Source: Variovorax paradoxus
Lineage (GTDB): Bacteria; Pseudomonadota; Gammaproteobacteria; Burkholderiales; Burkholderiaceae_C
Direction: 5' to 3'
NCBI RefSeq assembly: GCF_000834655.1
Contig: NZ_JXQQ01000041.1
Coordinates: 1-64,000, forward strand
DNA: 64,000 nt
Shown: positions 33,637-42,878 of the stretch, piece by piece
Position numbering within the stretch: position 1 is the stretch's first letter
Layout: each line of letters begins with the position of its first letter
Translations under genes and position numbers: made by a program
Notes under the pieces: generated by a model
What the model saw: the letters and a program-made list of their open reading frames with translations, nothing else
What the model was told of the DNA's origin: nothing
The model's database searches: none

Positions 33637-35082
33637 ATGAGAAAGGTTTCCTCGCTGCGCGCGCGGCTGCTGCTGGGCATCCTCGCGCCGGTGGCGGTGT
33701 TCATCGTGATCAACAGCGTGAGCCTCTACCGCCAGAGCCTCGCGGCAGCCACCACGGCCTACGACCGCACGCTGCTCGCCTCGGCCAAGACCATCGGCGA
33801 GCAGCTCGACGTGGAAGGCTACGACGAGCAGGCGCAGCTGCGCGCCATCGTCCCCTACTCCGCGCTGGAGGCCTTCGAGGCCGACAACCGCAGCCGGCTC
33901 TTCTATCGCGTGTCGGCGCTCAACGGCGACCTGATCTCGGGCTTTGCCGAGCTGCCGTTCTGGCGCGGCCGCATTCCGGACCGCAGCGCCTACGCGGCGC
34001 TCGTCGATTTCTACGACGCGCAGTTCCGCGAGCAACCCGTTCGCGTCGCGGTGCTGCTGCAGCCGGTGGCGAGCGCCCGCGGCCGCGGCATGGCGGTGGT
34101 GCAGGTGGCCGAGACGCTCGAGCTGCGCGAGACCCTGGTGCGCAAGCTCTTGCTCGACACGCTGTGGCGTCAGTTGCTGCTGATGGGTGTGATCGCCGGC
34201 GTCACGGTGTTCGTGGTGCACCGCGCCACGCGACCGGTGCGCGAGTTGGGCGAAGCCATCGAGAAGCGGCCGGCGGACGATCTCTCGCCCATCGATGCGC
34301 CCGATGCGCCCCGCGAGCTGCTGCCGCTGATCGACGCCACCACCGAAGTGATGGGCCGGCTGCAGCGGCTGCTCGACCACCAGAAGCGCTTCGTGCGCGA
34401 CAGCGCCCACCAGCTGCGCACGCCGCTGGCGGTTCTCAAGGCGCAGGTGCAGTCGGCGCGCCGCGGCGACGTGGCGCCCGAGCAGGCCTTCGGCGAGATC
34501 AGCCAGACGGTCGAGCGCGCCACGATGCTGGCCAACCAGATGCTCTCGCTCGCGAAGGTGGAGCAACTGCGCCAGCAGCCCGAGTCGGTGACGCTGGATC
34601 TGGGCGAGGTGGTGCGCAACGTCGTGCTCGACCTGTCACCGCTGGTGGCCGACAAGGCGCTCGATTTCGAGCTGGCCGCGGACGAGCCGGTGACGGTGCG
34701 CGCGCACCAGTGGATGCTGCAGGAGCTCACGCGCAACCTGCTGCACAACGCGATCAAGCAGAGCCCGCAGGGCGCGGCGCTGTCGGTGAGCGTGCGCGCC
34801 GTCGACGGCCAGGCGGTACTCGCCGTGCGCGACGAAGGGCCCGGCATTTCGCCCGAGCTGCGGCAGCGGCTGTTCGCGCCGTTCTCGGCCGGCAGCACGT
34901 CGAGCGGCTCGGGGCTGGGCCTGGCGATCTGCCGCGAGATCGTGCTGGCGCTGGACGGGCGCATCGACCTCGATAACCGCACCGCGCAGGGCCCCGCGCA
35001 CAACACCACGCAGGACAGCGCCACCAGGGTCATCGGGCTGGACGCCGTCGTGCATCTGCCGCTCTGGCGGCACAATTCCTGA
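33637..35082 (+). CDS. tctE: Sensor histidine kinase TctE
   Basis: A 481-residue inner-membrane kinase. A first membrane helix lies near residues 10-30, a periplasmic sensor domain to about 170 and a second helix (LLMGVIAGVTVFVVH). HisKA follows with the phospho-acceptor in RDSAHQLRTPLAVLKAQ, then the N box (LLHNAIKQSP), DEGPGISPEL and GSGLGLAICREIV. Its sensor should detect tricarboxylates in the periplasm. It is followed after 3 nt by the Hsp15 gene. Confidence 0.94.
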   Translation: MRKVSSLRARLLLGILAPVAVFIVINSVSLYRQSLAAATTAYDRTLLASAKTIGEQLDVEGYDEQAQLRAIVPYSALEAFEADNRSRLFYRVSALNGDLISGFAELPFWRGRIPDRSAYAALVDFYDAQFREQPVRVAVLLQPVASARGRGMAVVQVAETLELRETLVRKLLLDTLWRQLLLMGVIAGVTVFVVHRATRPVRELGEAIEKRPADDLSPIDAPDAPRELLPLIDATTEVMGRLQRLLDHQKRFVRDSAHQLRTPLAVLKAQVQSARRGDVAPEQAFGEISQTVERATMLANQMLSLAKVEQLRQQPESVTLDLGEVVRNVVLDLSPLVADKALDFELAADEPVTVRAHQWMLQELTRNLLHNAIKQSPQGAALSVSVRAVDGQAVLAVRDEGPGISPELRQRLFAPFSAGSTSSGSGLGLAICREIVLALDGRIDLDNRTAQGPAHNTTQDSATRVIGLDAVVHLPLWRHNS

Positions 35083-35085
35083 TCT

Positions 35086-35529
35086 ATGGAATCTCTGGAA
35101 CGTCTGCGTATCGACAAATGGCTCTGGGCCGCCCGCTTCTTCAAGACGCGTTCGCTGGCCGCGGAGGAAATCGGCAAGAACCGGGTGCAGGTGAACGGCG
35201 ACGTCGCCAAGGCCTCGCGCGAGGTGAAGGCCGGCGACACGGTGACGATGCGCCTGGGCGTGCAGACGCGGACCGTGACGGTGCGCGGCATCAGCGGCCA
35301 GCGCGGGCCGGCGCCCGTCGCCCAATTGCTCTACGAGGAAACCGCGGAGAGCATCGCCGCCCAGGCTGCCCTGCGGGAGCAACGCCGCATGGGCAGCGAG
35401 CCGGCCCTGGCCATCGAACAGGGCCGCCCGACCAAGCGCGACCGGCGCGATCTGGACGGCGCGGTGCGCCACGCCGAGTGGGACAACCGCTGGAGCGCAT
35501 CGATCGACCCGGAAGACACCGAGCGCTGA
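35086..35529 (+). CDS. hslR: RNA-binding S4 domain protein, Hsp15 (HslR)
   Basis: A 147-residue basic protein whose N-terminal S4 RNA-binding domain begins RIDKWLWAARFFKTRSLA, the Hsp15 signature. A charged C-terminal tail contains RPTKRDRRDLDGA. Hsp15 rescues stalled 50S subunits carrying peptidyl-tRNA in heat-stressed cells. Its ATG is 3 nt after the tctE stop, so it may be cotranscribed with tctDE although functionally unrelated. Confidence 0.92.
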   Translation: MESLERLRIDKWLWAARFFKTRSLAAEEIGKNRVQVNGDVAKASREVKAGDTVTMRLGVQTRTVTVRGISGQRGPAPVAQLLYEETAESIAAQAALREQRRMGSEPALAIEQGRPTKRDRRDLDGAVRHAEWDNRWSASIDPEDTER

Positions 35530-35573
35530 TCGCGTACGCTGCACATCTTTCTTTCGTCAAGGGGTTCCGCTTC

Positions 35574-36380
35574 ATGGCCAGCTTCAAGAAATACCGCGTC
35601 GGCAGCAAGTTCAAGCTCTCGCAAGTCGACCCCGGCGACACCGCCTTCTGCGAGGGCGACGAAGCGGCCCAGCGCGAAGAGGTCGACGCGATGGCCGTCG
35701 AGCTCGACGAGTTGCAGAACCTGCTGCACGCAGAAGGCCGGCGCAAGGTGCTGCTGGTGCTGCAGGGCATGGACACCAGCGGCAAGGACGGCACGGTGCG
35801 CTGGGTGTTTTCGCGCACCTCCCCGCTGGGCGTGCGCGTGGCGGCCTTCAAGGCGCCGACCGAAGAAGAACGGGCGCGCGACTATCTCTGGCGCTGCCAC
35901 GCCGTGGTGCCGCGTAGCGGCGAGATCGCCGTGTGGAACCGCAGTCACTACGAAGACGTGCTCGTGCCGGTGGTCGAAGGCTGGATCGACAAGGCCGAAG
36001 CCAAGCGCCGCTATGCGCAGATCAACGACTTCGAGCGGCTGCTGGTCGAGACCGGCACGGTCATCGTCAAGTGCATGCTGCACATAGACAAGGACGAGCA
36101 GCGCGAGCGGCTGCAGGCCCGCATCGACACGCCCGGCAAGCAGTGGAAGTTCAGCATGGGCGACCTGGAGGTGCGCACGAAATGGAGCGCCTATCAACGC
36201 GCCTATGAGCACGCGCTCGCGGCCACCTCGACCGAGCACGCGCCCTGGTATGTGATCCCGGCCAACAGCAAGCGGCACCGCAACCTGATGGTTGCGCAAT
36301 TGCTGATGAAGACGCTGCGGCAGATGAAGTTCCAGGTCCCGCCGCCGGACCCGGCGCTCAAGGGAATGATCGTCAAGTAG
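35574..36380 (+). CDS. Polyphosphate:nucleotide phosphotransferase, PPK2 family
   Basis: A 268-residue PPK2-type kinase with Walker A GMDTSGKDG (65-73) and the lid-associated segment WNRSHYEDVLVPVVEGWI. The N-terminal half (YRVGSKFKLSQVDPGDTAF) is the usual start of PPK2 class III-like enzymes, which phosphorylate AMP or ADP using polyphosphate. The subclass is inferred from this start and the length. It is a single gene after hslR, with its own 44-bp gap. Confidence 0.9.
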   Translation: MASFKKYRVGSKFKLSQVDPGDTAFCEGDEAAQREEVDAMAVELDELQNLLHAEGRRKVLLVLQGMDTSGKDGTVRWVFSRTSPLGVRVAAFKAPTEEERARDYLWRCHAVVPRSGEIAVWNRSHYEDVLVPVVEGWIDKAEAKRRYAQINDFERLLVETGTVIVKCMLHIDKDEQRERLQARIDTPGKQWKFSMGDLEVRTKWSAYQRAYEHALAATSTEHAPWYVIPANSKRHRNLMVAQLLMKTLRQMKFQVPPPDPALKGMIVK

Positions 36381-36528
36381 GCCGGTGCCGTTGGTTGCAG
36401 CGGCGTCGCGCCACTGCAACGTCCTGTTTGTAAAGTGCTTACAGGCCTACGAGGTCATGCACCGCCGCAAACTAAGGTTCATGCCGTACCCGCTTTGAGG
36501 TGCATTCATCAACCCGAAGGACTCCAAC

Positions 36529-36717
36529 ATGAAAAAGATACTCTTCGTTCTCGCCGCCTGCGTGCTCTCGAGTGCGGCCCTCGCGCAACCGGCGCCCCGC
36601 CACGGACCGGGCTACGACCGCCCGCATGCGGCGCCGCATCACCGCAAGCACAAGGTCTGGGTGCCGGCGCACCGCGAACATGGCCGCCGCGTGCCGGGCC
36701 ATTACGTCTGGCGTTGA
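36529..36717 (+). CDS. Small exported basic protein
   Basis: A 62-residue protein with a signal peptide ending in SSAALA. The mature part is about 42 residues, rich in His, Arg and Pro, and ends with KVWVPAHREHGRRVPGHYVWR split over a repeat-like W-V-P / G-H-Y-V-W pattern reminiscent of WXXGXW-type repeats. It shares a terminator with the convergent lipoprotein gene. Function unknown; metal or envelope binding is possible from composition. Confidence 0.75.
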   Translation: MKKILFVLAACVLSSAALAQPAPRHGPGYDRPHAAPHHRKHKVWVPAHREHGRRVPGHYVWR

Positions 36718-36724
36718 AGCGCTG

Positions 36725-36759
36725 AAAAAAGAAGCCGGCATGAAAGCCGGCTTCTTTTT
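36725..36759. terminator. Bidirectional rho-independent terminator
   Basis: AAAAAAGAAGCCGGC, loop ATGAAA, GCCGGCTTCTTTTT. A perfect stem flanked by A and T tracts serves both the small exported protein gene and the convergent lipoprotein gene. Confidence 0.92.
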
Positions 36760-36776
36760 GTTTGGCCTGAAGAAAC

Positions 36777-37448
36777 TCAGGAGCGGCGCACCGGCGCCTG
36801 CGCCAGCACGCGGCACTTGCCGAATTCGCAGCGCACCGCCCAGGTGCCGCCGTTTTCGCAAGGCACGTTGTACGACTCAAAGCCCGGGCCCTTGGCCGTG
36901 AGTTCGGCGCGCGGATGCACGTTGCAGCGACCGGCCTTGGCCAGCGATTCGACGTTGTAGGTGTCGATGCCCGTGCGGCGCGGCTTGGCGGCGACGACCG
37001 GATCGAAGGTGTGGCCATAGAAGGTGTCGCGCACGTCCGGGTCGAGGTTGCGATAGCCGCGCTTGGCCATGCAGTGGACGATGGCGATTTCCTGGTGCTC
37101 GGCCATGAGCTCAGACGTGGGGCGACCGTTCCAGTCGATGACCGCTGCGCTGATGCCGGTGTACGAAGCGGCAGCCACGATGCCCTGGCCGTGCACCGTG
37201 ATCAAACCGAGACCGAGGGCCAGCCACATGGCATCGCCGGTTTCGCTGCGCGCCGTGATGCGGGTGGCAGCGGTGCGGCAGGCCTGCACGTCGCTGTCGT
37301 AGCGCGCCTTGTCGACGCCTTCCATGGCGACCAGCGGCACGTAGGTGAGACCAGACCCTGTGCCCGGTTCGGTCGGCACCAGCGGCGCCCTGGCGGTACA
37401 GCCCATCAGGGCGACAGCGGCGAACGCAATGCTCAGCAACAGCTTCAT
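36777..37448 (-). CDS. Lipoprotein of unknown function
   Basis: A 223-residue lipoprotein with lipobox ALMGC near residue 17. A hydrophobic Gly/Ala-rich segment (LALGLGLITVHGQGIVAAAS) lies in the middle, followed by a Cys-containing C-terminal region (GRCNVHP, VPCENGGTWAVRCEFGKCRV) that may form disulfides. I do not recognise a named family. It is a lone gene in convergence with the small exported protein. Confidence 0.8.
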   Translation of the reverse strand: MKLLLSIAFAAVALMGCTARAPLVPTEPGTGSGLTYVPLVAMEGVDKARYDSDVQACRTAATRITARSETGDAMWLALGLGLITVHGQGIVAAASYTGISAAVIDWNGRPTSELMAEHQEIAIVHCMAKRGYRNLDPDVRDTFYGHTFDPVVAAKPRRTGIDTYNVESLAKAGRCNVHPRAELTAKGPGFESYNVPCENGGTWAVRCEFGKCRVLAQAPVRRS

Positions 37449-37557
37449 AGGATTCCCTCGTCCTCTTTCGCGATAGTTGCGCGGATTTAACCATACATAT
37501 AGTTACTCTTGAATCGGCTTGTCGCGAATGCACGACGACCGGCGCACGCGTGCGACC

Positions 37558-37941
37558 ATGCATTTCCTCGCCCTCGCAGGGCTGCAAACCAAAGTCCCCT
37601 TGAAGTTCTCGACTCCCGCCCTTCTCACTTTTCTGTCGATTTGCTGCGGCGCTTCGACATCCGTCGCGCAGACCGCGCCGCCTGCGGACCTGCTGCGGAA
37701 AAACGGCTGCATGGCCTGCCACGGCCTCGTCCACAAGCAGGTCGGACCGGGGTTCGCGCAGATCGCGGACCGCTATCGGAACGATCCGGCAGCGCCGCCC
37801 CGCCTGGCCGAGAAGATCCGCAACGGCAGCGTCGGCACCTGGGGCCGGGTCATCATGCCGCGGCAGAGCCTCGTCTCGGAGGCCGATGCGCGGGTGCTGG
37901 CGAGCTGGGTGCTGTCGCAGCCTTCACCGGGCACGAAGTAA
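37558..37941 (+). CDS. Small c-type cytochrome
   Basis: A monohaem cytochrome c with the haem site CMACH and a Met ligand in GRVIMPRQSLVSE. An export signal ends around STSVAQ. The start is uncertain: ATG at 37558 gives 127 residues, an upstream ATG at 37528 is open, and TTG at 37600 would start the signal peptide most compactly (KFSTPALLTFLS). It converges with the histidine kinase gene by one base. Periplasmic electron transfer is the likely role; no partner is visible. Confidence 0.85.
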   Translation: MHFLALAGLQTKVPLKFSTPALLTFLSICCGASTSVAQTAPPADLLRKNGCMACHGLVHKQVGPGFAQIADRYRNDPAAPPRLAEKIRNGSVGTWGRVIMPRQSLVSEADARVLASWVLSQPSPGTK

Positions 37942-37942
37942 C

Positions 37943-39952
37943 TCACGAAGGCCGAACGGCCTTTTCTCCATCGGTTTTGCGCTGAAGCGGCAGCCAGAGC
38001 GTGAAGCGCGTGCCGCCGCTGCCGGACTCCCAGTTCACGGTGCCGCCGATCGCCATGGCGCGCTGCTGCTGGTTGCGCAGCCCCCGGCCGCTTTGCTGCA
38101 GGGCCTTCTCCACGTCGAAGCCCGCGCCGTTGTCCTCGATCACCACGCAAACGCCCTCGCCCACCGTCGCGGTGCTGAAAGAGATGGTGGTGGCCCGCGT
38201 GTGACGCAGCACGTTGGCGATGCACTCCTGCATGATCCGCAGGATGTGCAGCGCGCTGCCCGGATCCAGCCACGGCAGTTCGGGCACGGGTTGCACTTCC
38301 CAGCGCAGCGCCACGCCTGCGCTTTCGATGCGTGGGGCCAGGCGAAAACGCAATGTGGCGAGCAGCAGCAGCAGGTCGGCGTCCACGTTTTCCATGGAGT
38401 CGATCGCCAGCTTCAGGTCGTCCATGCAGCCCTTGAGCACATCGGAGATTTCGGCGTCGTTCATCGCGCCCCGCTCCACCGAACGGATGGCGCTGATCAG
38501 CGAGGAGCCCAGCCCGTCGTGCATGTCCTGCATCAGGCGCCGGCGCTCGGCGTTGAGCATCTGCTGGTTCTCGATCACGCGCAGCCGCTGGTAGCTTTGC
38601 TCCAGCTCGGCTTCGCGTTCCTGCAGGCGCTGGGCTAGGCCCTTGTTCAACCGGGCCACCTCGGCGAAGGCGCCGGTGTAGCGCTCGAACATGATGTACG
38701 AGAAGACGAAGAACAGGCTGATGATCGCGTAGGGCGAGGTGTAGACGCTCTCCGGGCTCACCAGGTTGTTTTGCAGGAGCCCGTCGTAGGAAGTGAACGT
38801 GACGGCAAAGACCGTCCAGCCCGCCACCAGCCGCCCCTCGGGCAGCTTCGCGCGCAAGGCCTTGCGCAGGTTCACCGCGAAGATCAGCACTGCGACGGGC
38901 AGCACCATCAGGTTCAGCAGCGGCGTAATCAGGTAGAGGCTCGCGATCGAGGGCGACAAGTGCGGCAGCGTGGCGATGCTGCAGGCCGTTGCCAGCGTCA
39001 CCGACAGGCGCGTCAGCCACGGCGAGGGCTGCTGGTGCAGCCGCTCCAGAAAGAGGTGGATGGCAACGATCAGCCAGAGCAGCGAGGCCACGGTCATCCA
39101 CTCGAACAGCTCGTCCGAGATGGGGAGGTAGCTGCCACCCGCGTAGTAGTGCACCGTCCGCAGGAAGGCGAGCGCCGAGATGGCGAAGAACAGCAGGTAG
39201 AGCGATTCACGCCGCTTGCCCAGCCACACCGCGAAGGCGAAGGCACCCACCGCCAGGAACGCCGCGCTGCCCATGAACGGCAACTGCACCTGCAGAAGCT
39301 GGCGAGCCTGGTAGCGCCACACCAGCGATGCCTGGTCGCCCACCCATACGGTCGAGAAGCCGCTTCCGCTGCTGCGCAAGCGGTCGACGCGGATCAGCAC
39401 GGTGGCCGGCGACGGCGTGCCGGCGGCTGCGTTCAACGGCAGCAACAGCGGATGGTTGTAGCCGTTGTGGATCGGGCTGCCATGCGATTGGTAGAGCAGC
39501 ACGCCGTCGCCGTACACCGCGATGTGGCCCAGGGTCTTCCAGCGCGGAAGGTAGAGAAGCCGCTGCTGCGCCGACGGCGCCAGCCCCGAGAGATCGATGC
39601 GGTACCAGTCGGTGAGGGTTCGCACGCCGCCCTCCGGCGTGGGGACCAGTTCGCGATCGGCGGTGTGCGGCAGGCTGATCTCCCGCCAATCGTTGCCCGG
39701 CAGGTTGGCCTCCTCCGCAAGCCGCGGCGGGTCGGTGTAGCCGGTGCCGGGAATGGTCAGCAATTCGGCACGGGTGATGTGGACCGCGCCGTCGCCTTGC
39801 AGCGTCTCGCCCGCTACCGGCGATTCGCCGGCGTGCGCCAGATGCAACGCCAGCAACGGCAAGACCAGGCACAGCGTCGCGATCCATTGCCCCGTCTGCC
39901 GGCAGCCCTTGCGGATGGCGTGTCGGCAAGGGGAAACGGGAGACGTGTGCAT
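37943..39952 (-). CDS. 7TMR-DISM histidine kinase (HisKA_3 family), no partner in view
   Basis: A 669-residue membrane kinase. A signal peptide precedes a periplasmic domain (about 45-215) of the 7TMR-DISM extracellular type (LPRWKTLGHIAVYGDGVLLY). Seven hydrophobic segments span about 225-430. A coiled coil (RLQEREAELEQSYQRLRV) leads to a HisKA_3 dimerisation domain with the phospho-His near residue 477 (MQDMHDGLGSSL), then an ATPase domain (IEDNGAGF, GRGLRNQQQRA). Its partner would be a NarL/LuxR-type regulator, but none is adjacent. Confidence 0.92.
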   Translation of the reverse strand: MHTSPVSPCRHAIRKGCRQTGQWIATLCLVLPLLALHLAHAGESPVAGETLQGDGAVHITRAELLTIPGTGYTDPPRLAEEANLPGNDWREISLPHTADRELVPTPEGGVRTLTDWYRIDLSGLAPSAQQRLLYLPRWKTLGHIAVYGDGVLLYQSHGSPIHNGYNHPLLLPLNAAAGTPSPATVLIRVDRLRSSGSGFSTVWVGDQASLVWRYQARQLLQVQLPFMGSAAFLAVGAFAFAVWLGKRRESLYLLFFAISALAFLRTVHYYAGGSYLPISDELFEWMTVASLLWLIVAIHLFLERLHQQPSPWLTRLSVTLATACSIATLPHLSPSIASLYLITPLLNLMVLPVAVLIFAVNLRKALRAKLPEGRLVAGWTVFAVTFTSYDGLLQNNLVSPESVYTSPYAIISLFFVFSYIMFERYTGAFAEVARLNKGLAQRLQEREAELEQSYQRLRVIENQQMLNAERRRLMQDMHDGLGSSLISAIRSVERGAMNDAEISDVLKGCMDDLKLAIDSMENVDADLLLLLATLRFRLAPRIESAGVALRWEVQPVPELPWLDPGSALHILRIMQECIANVLRHTRATTISFSTATVGEGVCVVIEDNGAGFDVEKALQQSGRGLRNQQQRAMAIGGTVNWESGSGGTRFTLWLPLQRKTDGEKAVRPS

Positions 39953-40030
39953 TAGTTAACAATTATGTCTCCCCCTCGTTGCGAGCCGCAGGCGCCAATC
40001 AGCGCCAACCTCGCCGCAGCGCGCGCCCCG

Positions 40031-40489
40031 CTAGCCCATCATCGCGGCGGCCGCCTTGATGGCTTCGCGAATGCGGCCGTAGGTGCCGCATCGGCACACG
40101 TTCTCGATGGCATCGATGTCGGCATCGGTCGGGTTGCGGGTGCGCCGCAGCAGGTCGACCGCCGCCATGATCTGCCCGGGCTGGCAGAAGCCACATTGCG
40201 GCACGTCCAGGTTCATCCAGGCCTGCTGCACCGGATGCAGCACGTTGCCGTTGGCCAGCCCCTCGATGGTCGTCACCTGGCGGCCACGCACATCGGCCAC
40301 CCGCGTGGAGCACGCGGTGACCGCCTTGCCGTCCACATGGCAGGTGCAGGCCTTGCACACGTTGATGCCGCAGCCGTACTTCGGGCCGGTGATGCCGAGC
40401 TTGTCGCGCAGCACCCAGAGCAGCGCCATGTCGTCGGGCGCCTCGACGTCGACGTTGCCGCCGTTCACCTTGAAAGATTGCACGGGCAT
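40031..40489 (-). CDS. Molybdenum hydroxylase iron-sulfur subunit (IorA-like)
   Basis: A 152-residue protein with two 2Fe-2S clusters. The plant-type N-terminal cluster is seen in YGCGINVCKACTCHV with a further Cys in TACSTR; the C-terminal cluster in CGFCQPGQ and VCRCGTYGRI. It matches the small subunit of isoquinoline 1-oxidoreductase-type enzymes and hands electrons from the Mo site to an acceptor. Its start lies 10 bp after the large-subunit stop on the same strand. Confidence 0.92.
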   Translation of the reverse strand: MPVQSFKVNGGNVDVEAPDDMALLWVLRDKLGITGPKYGCGINVCKACTCHVDGKAVTACSTRVADVRGRQVTTIEGLANGNVLHPVQQAWMNLDVPQCGFCQPGQIMAAVDLLRRTRNPTDADIDAIENVCRCGTYGRIREAIKAAAAMMG

Positions 40490-40499
40490 GGCGGGCTCC

Positions 40500-42692
40500 T
40501 CAGGTGGGTACCGGCACGACGACCGGGTTGGGCAGCTTGCCCGGGGGGATGGGGGTGAAATCGACGGGGAAGTTCAGCGGGAAGCTCCTGGGCTTGCGGC
40601 CGGTGGCGCGTGCGTACGCGTTGGCGATGGCGCCCGAGCTGGCCGACAGGCCCACCTCGCCGAGCCCGCCGATGGCCTCGCCGGTGGTGGCCGGCATGAT
40701 GATCACCTTCACGTCCTTCGGGTAGCTCTTCATGCGCGCGAAGTGGTACTGCGAATAGCTGCCCTCCAGCGGCAGCCCGTTCTGGATGTGCAGCCCGGCC
40801 GTCAGAACGATGGAGATCGACTCGCACAGCCCGCCCTGCATCTGCGCCTCGATGCCCGACGGGTTGATGGGCGTGCCCACGTCGATCGCGATGGTGGCGC
40901 GCACGACCTTCAGGTCGGTCGGCACCCGCGCATCGATCTCGACGATGCAGGCCGTGAACGACTTGGACTCCTGGTGCACGCCCACGCCCTGCGCAAAGCC
41001 CGCCGGCATGGCCTTGCCCCACTGCGCCGCCTCGGCCGCCGCCTGCAGCACCTTGCGAGCGCGGGGCAGCCGCAGGTATTCGAGGCGGAACGCGACCGGG
41101 TCCTTGCGCAGCGCCCGGGCCATGTCGTCGACCAGAATCTCCTCCACCAGGCGCGAAGGCTGGATGTGCACCGAGCGGTACGAGCAGGTGTTCATGTCGA
41201 TCGGCACCGGCGTCAGGAGCTTGGTGGTCACGCCGAAGTTGTAGGGCGAGGTGACCATCGTCTTGAACATGATCTGCTCGATGGCGAAGTTGCCCACCGT
41301 CTGCGGAAAGCCGTTGGGCAGCGCGATGGCCGCGGCACCCAGCATCTCGCCGAAGCCGTGGCGCGTATCGAGGCGCACCCCGGCGATGCGCTGCTCGAAG
41401 GCGATGACCTGGCCCAGCAGCATCGTGGCGCGCGCCCGGTGGAACATGGGCGGCCGCACGCGGCCGTGGCGCATGTCGTCGGTGCGGTGGTACATCAGCC
41501 GGCAGGGACGGCCCAGTGCCTTGGAGGCCTGCACCGCCTGCAGCGTCGCGTCCCAGAAGAGCCGCCGCCCGAACGAGCCGCCCGAGGGCACCGCGTGCAC
41601 CTTCACCTTGTCCAGCGGCAGCCCCAGTTCGACGGCAATGGCCTGCTGCGTGACGATCGGGCTCTGCAGCCCGGACCAGATCTCCGCCCGGTCGGCGCGC
41701 ACATCGGCGATGGCGCATTCGGTTTCCATCGGGCAGTGCGACACCGCCGCGAACTCGAACTCGCCCTCCACCGTGAGCGCACCCAGCGGCGGCAGCAGGA
41801 ACGGCAGCAGCGCACCCTTGAGCTTCTGCTGGATGCTGGCGTTCGACTCGCCCGCCACCGGCCCCGCGGTCCAAGTGACGTCGAGCGCATTCACCGCGGC
41901 CCAGGCCTGCCCGAAGGTCTCGGCCATCACCGCTACGCCGGGCGGCGTGGGCACGATGCCGTTGGTCGCGGGAATCGGCGCGATGCCCAGCACGCCCGGC
42001 ATCGCCGACACCGTGTTGAGGTTGTTGATGCGCACGAACTTGCCGTTGATGGTCGGCGGGCGGCACACCATGGTCGGCATCGCCTCGGGCACCGCCTGGT
42101 CCATCGAGAACTTCTTGCGTCCGGTCACGATGTCCAGCGCGTCCAGGCGCGTCGTGCGCTGGCCGACGACCCCGTTTGCGCTGCCCGAGAGCAACCCGCC
42201 CAGGCCGCCCAGCAGCGGCATGCCTGCGTGCAGCGACCGCACGCTCGAGGAGCCGCCGGTGAGCTGGTTGAAGACGAGCTCGGGGCTGGCGTCGGCCGAG
42301 CCGACCTCGATTGCGCTCAGCGGCAGGCGAAGCTTGTCGGCCAGCATCATCGCGGCGGCAGTGGCAATGCCCTGCCCCGACTCCAGCCGCGGAAGCTCCA
42401 GCCGCACGCGGCCATTTGCGATGTTGCTCACCTTGACCAGCGGCATCGTCGGCAGCGCCGTGAGCGTCACGGCATCGCCGATGTCGATCAGGTCGGTCGT
42501 GTCGGGGGGCGTCATCGGCAGGATCGCGGCCTTGGCCGACGAGGGGGCTGCCAGCCCGCCAAGGCCCACCGCAGCGGCTGAAACCAATGGCGCGGAAGCC
42601 GCGTACCCCAAGAGGTCGCGCCGGCGCATGCCAGGGGGTTCGTCCTGGCGCGGCAGATGCGTGGGGAGCGCGCCGGATTCGGGATGTTCCAT
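40500..42692 (-). CDS. Molybdopterin-binding aldehyde/isoquinoline oxidoreductase subunit (IorB-like)
   Basis: A 730-residue large subunit of the xanthine dehydrogenase family, IorB type. A twin-arginine signal begins at residue 22 (MRRRDLLGYAASAPLVS), so the folded complex is exported to the periplasm. The cofactor-binding C-terminal half is intact and ends with TTGEAIGGLGEVGLSASSGA, whose Glu fits the catalytic Glu of the family. Substrate oxidation (N-heterocycle or aldehyde) is inferred. It is divergent from a Crp/Fnr gene and followed by the iron-sulfur subunit. Confidence 0.9.
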   Translation of the reverse strand: MEHPESGALPTHLPRQDEPPGMRRRDLLGYAASAPLVSAAAVGLGGLAAPSSAKAAILPMTPPDTTDLIDIGDAVTLTALPTMPLVKVSNIANGRVRLELPRLESGQGIATAAAMMLADKLRLPLSAIEVGSADASPELVFNQLTGGSSSVRSLHAGMPLLGGLGGLLSGSANGVVGQRTTRLDALDIVTGRKKFSMDQAVPEAMPTMVCRPPTINGKFVRINNLNTVSAMPGVLGIAPIPATNGIVPTPPGVAVMAETFGQAWAAVNALDVTWTAGPVAGESNASIQQKLKGALLPFLLPPLGALTVEGEFEFAAVSHCPMETECAIADVRADRAEIWSGLQSPIVTQQAIAVELGLPLDKVKVHAVPSGGSFGRRLFWDATLQAVQASKALGRPCRLMYHRTDDMRHGRVRPPMFHRARATMLLGQVIAFEQRIAGVRLDTRHGFGEMLGAAAIALPNGFPQTVGNFAIEQIMFKTMVTSPYNFGVTTKLLTPVPIDMNTCSYRSVHIQPSRLVEEILVDDMARALRKDPVAFRLEYLRLPRARKVLQAAAEAAQWGKAMPAGFAQGVGVHQESKSFTACIVEIDARVPTDLKVVRATIAIDVGTPINPSGIEAQMQGGLCESISIVLTAGLHIQNGLPLEGSYSQYHFARMKSYPKDVKVIIMPATTGEAIGGLGEVGLSASSGAIANAYARATGRKPRSFPLNFPVDFTPIPPGKLPNPVVVPVPT

Positions 42693-42738
42693 CCTTGTCT
42701 CCTGTCTTATGGTTGTGGCGAACAGGAGTCAATATGTC

Positions 42739-42746
42739 ATGATCAT
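42739..42746. promoter_or_regulatory. Short palindrome in the iorBA / crp-fnr gap
   Basis: ATGATCAT is a perfect dyad 46 bp upstream of the molybdopterin-subunit start on the minus strand. It is a weak candidate for the binding site of the divergent Crp/Fnr regulator, being shorter than a usual 14-16 bp site. Confidence 0.35.
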
Positions 42747-42878
42747 TGCGCCGAGAGTGTCGTTTCAAAGACATTCCTTACGCACGGCTCCGCGGGCCTT
42801 TCCATGCAGGTCCGCGGACGTGGAGAAGTGAGCAAGCCAGCCAGCTGAAAAGCAAGCAAGCGAGCGAGGGAAGCACAT

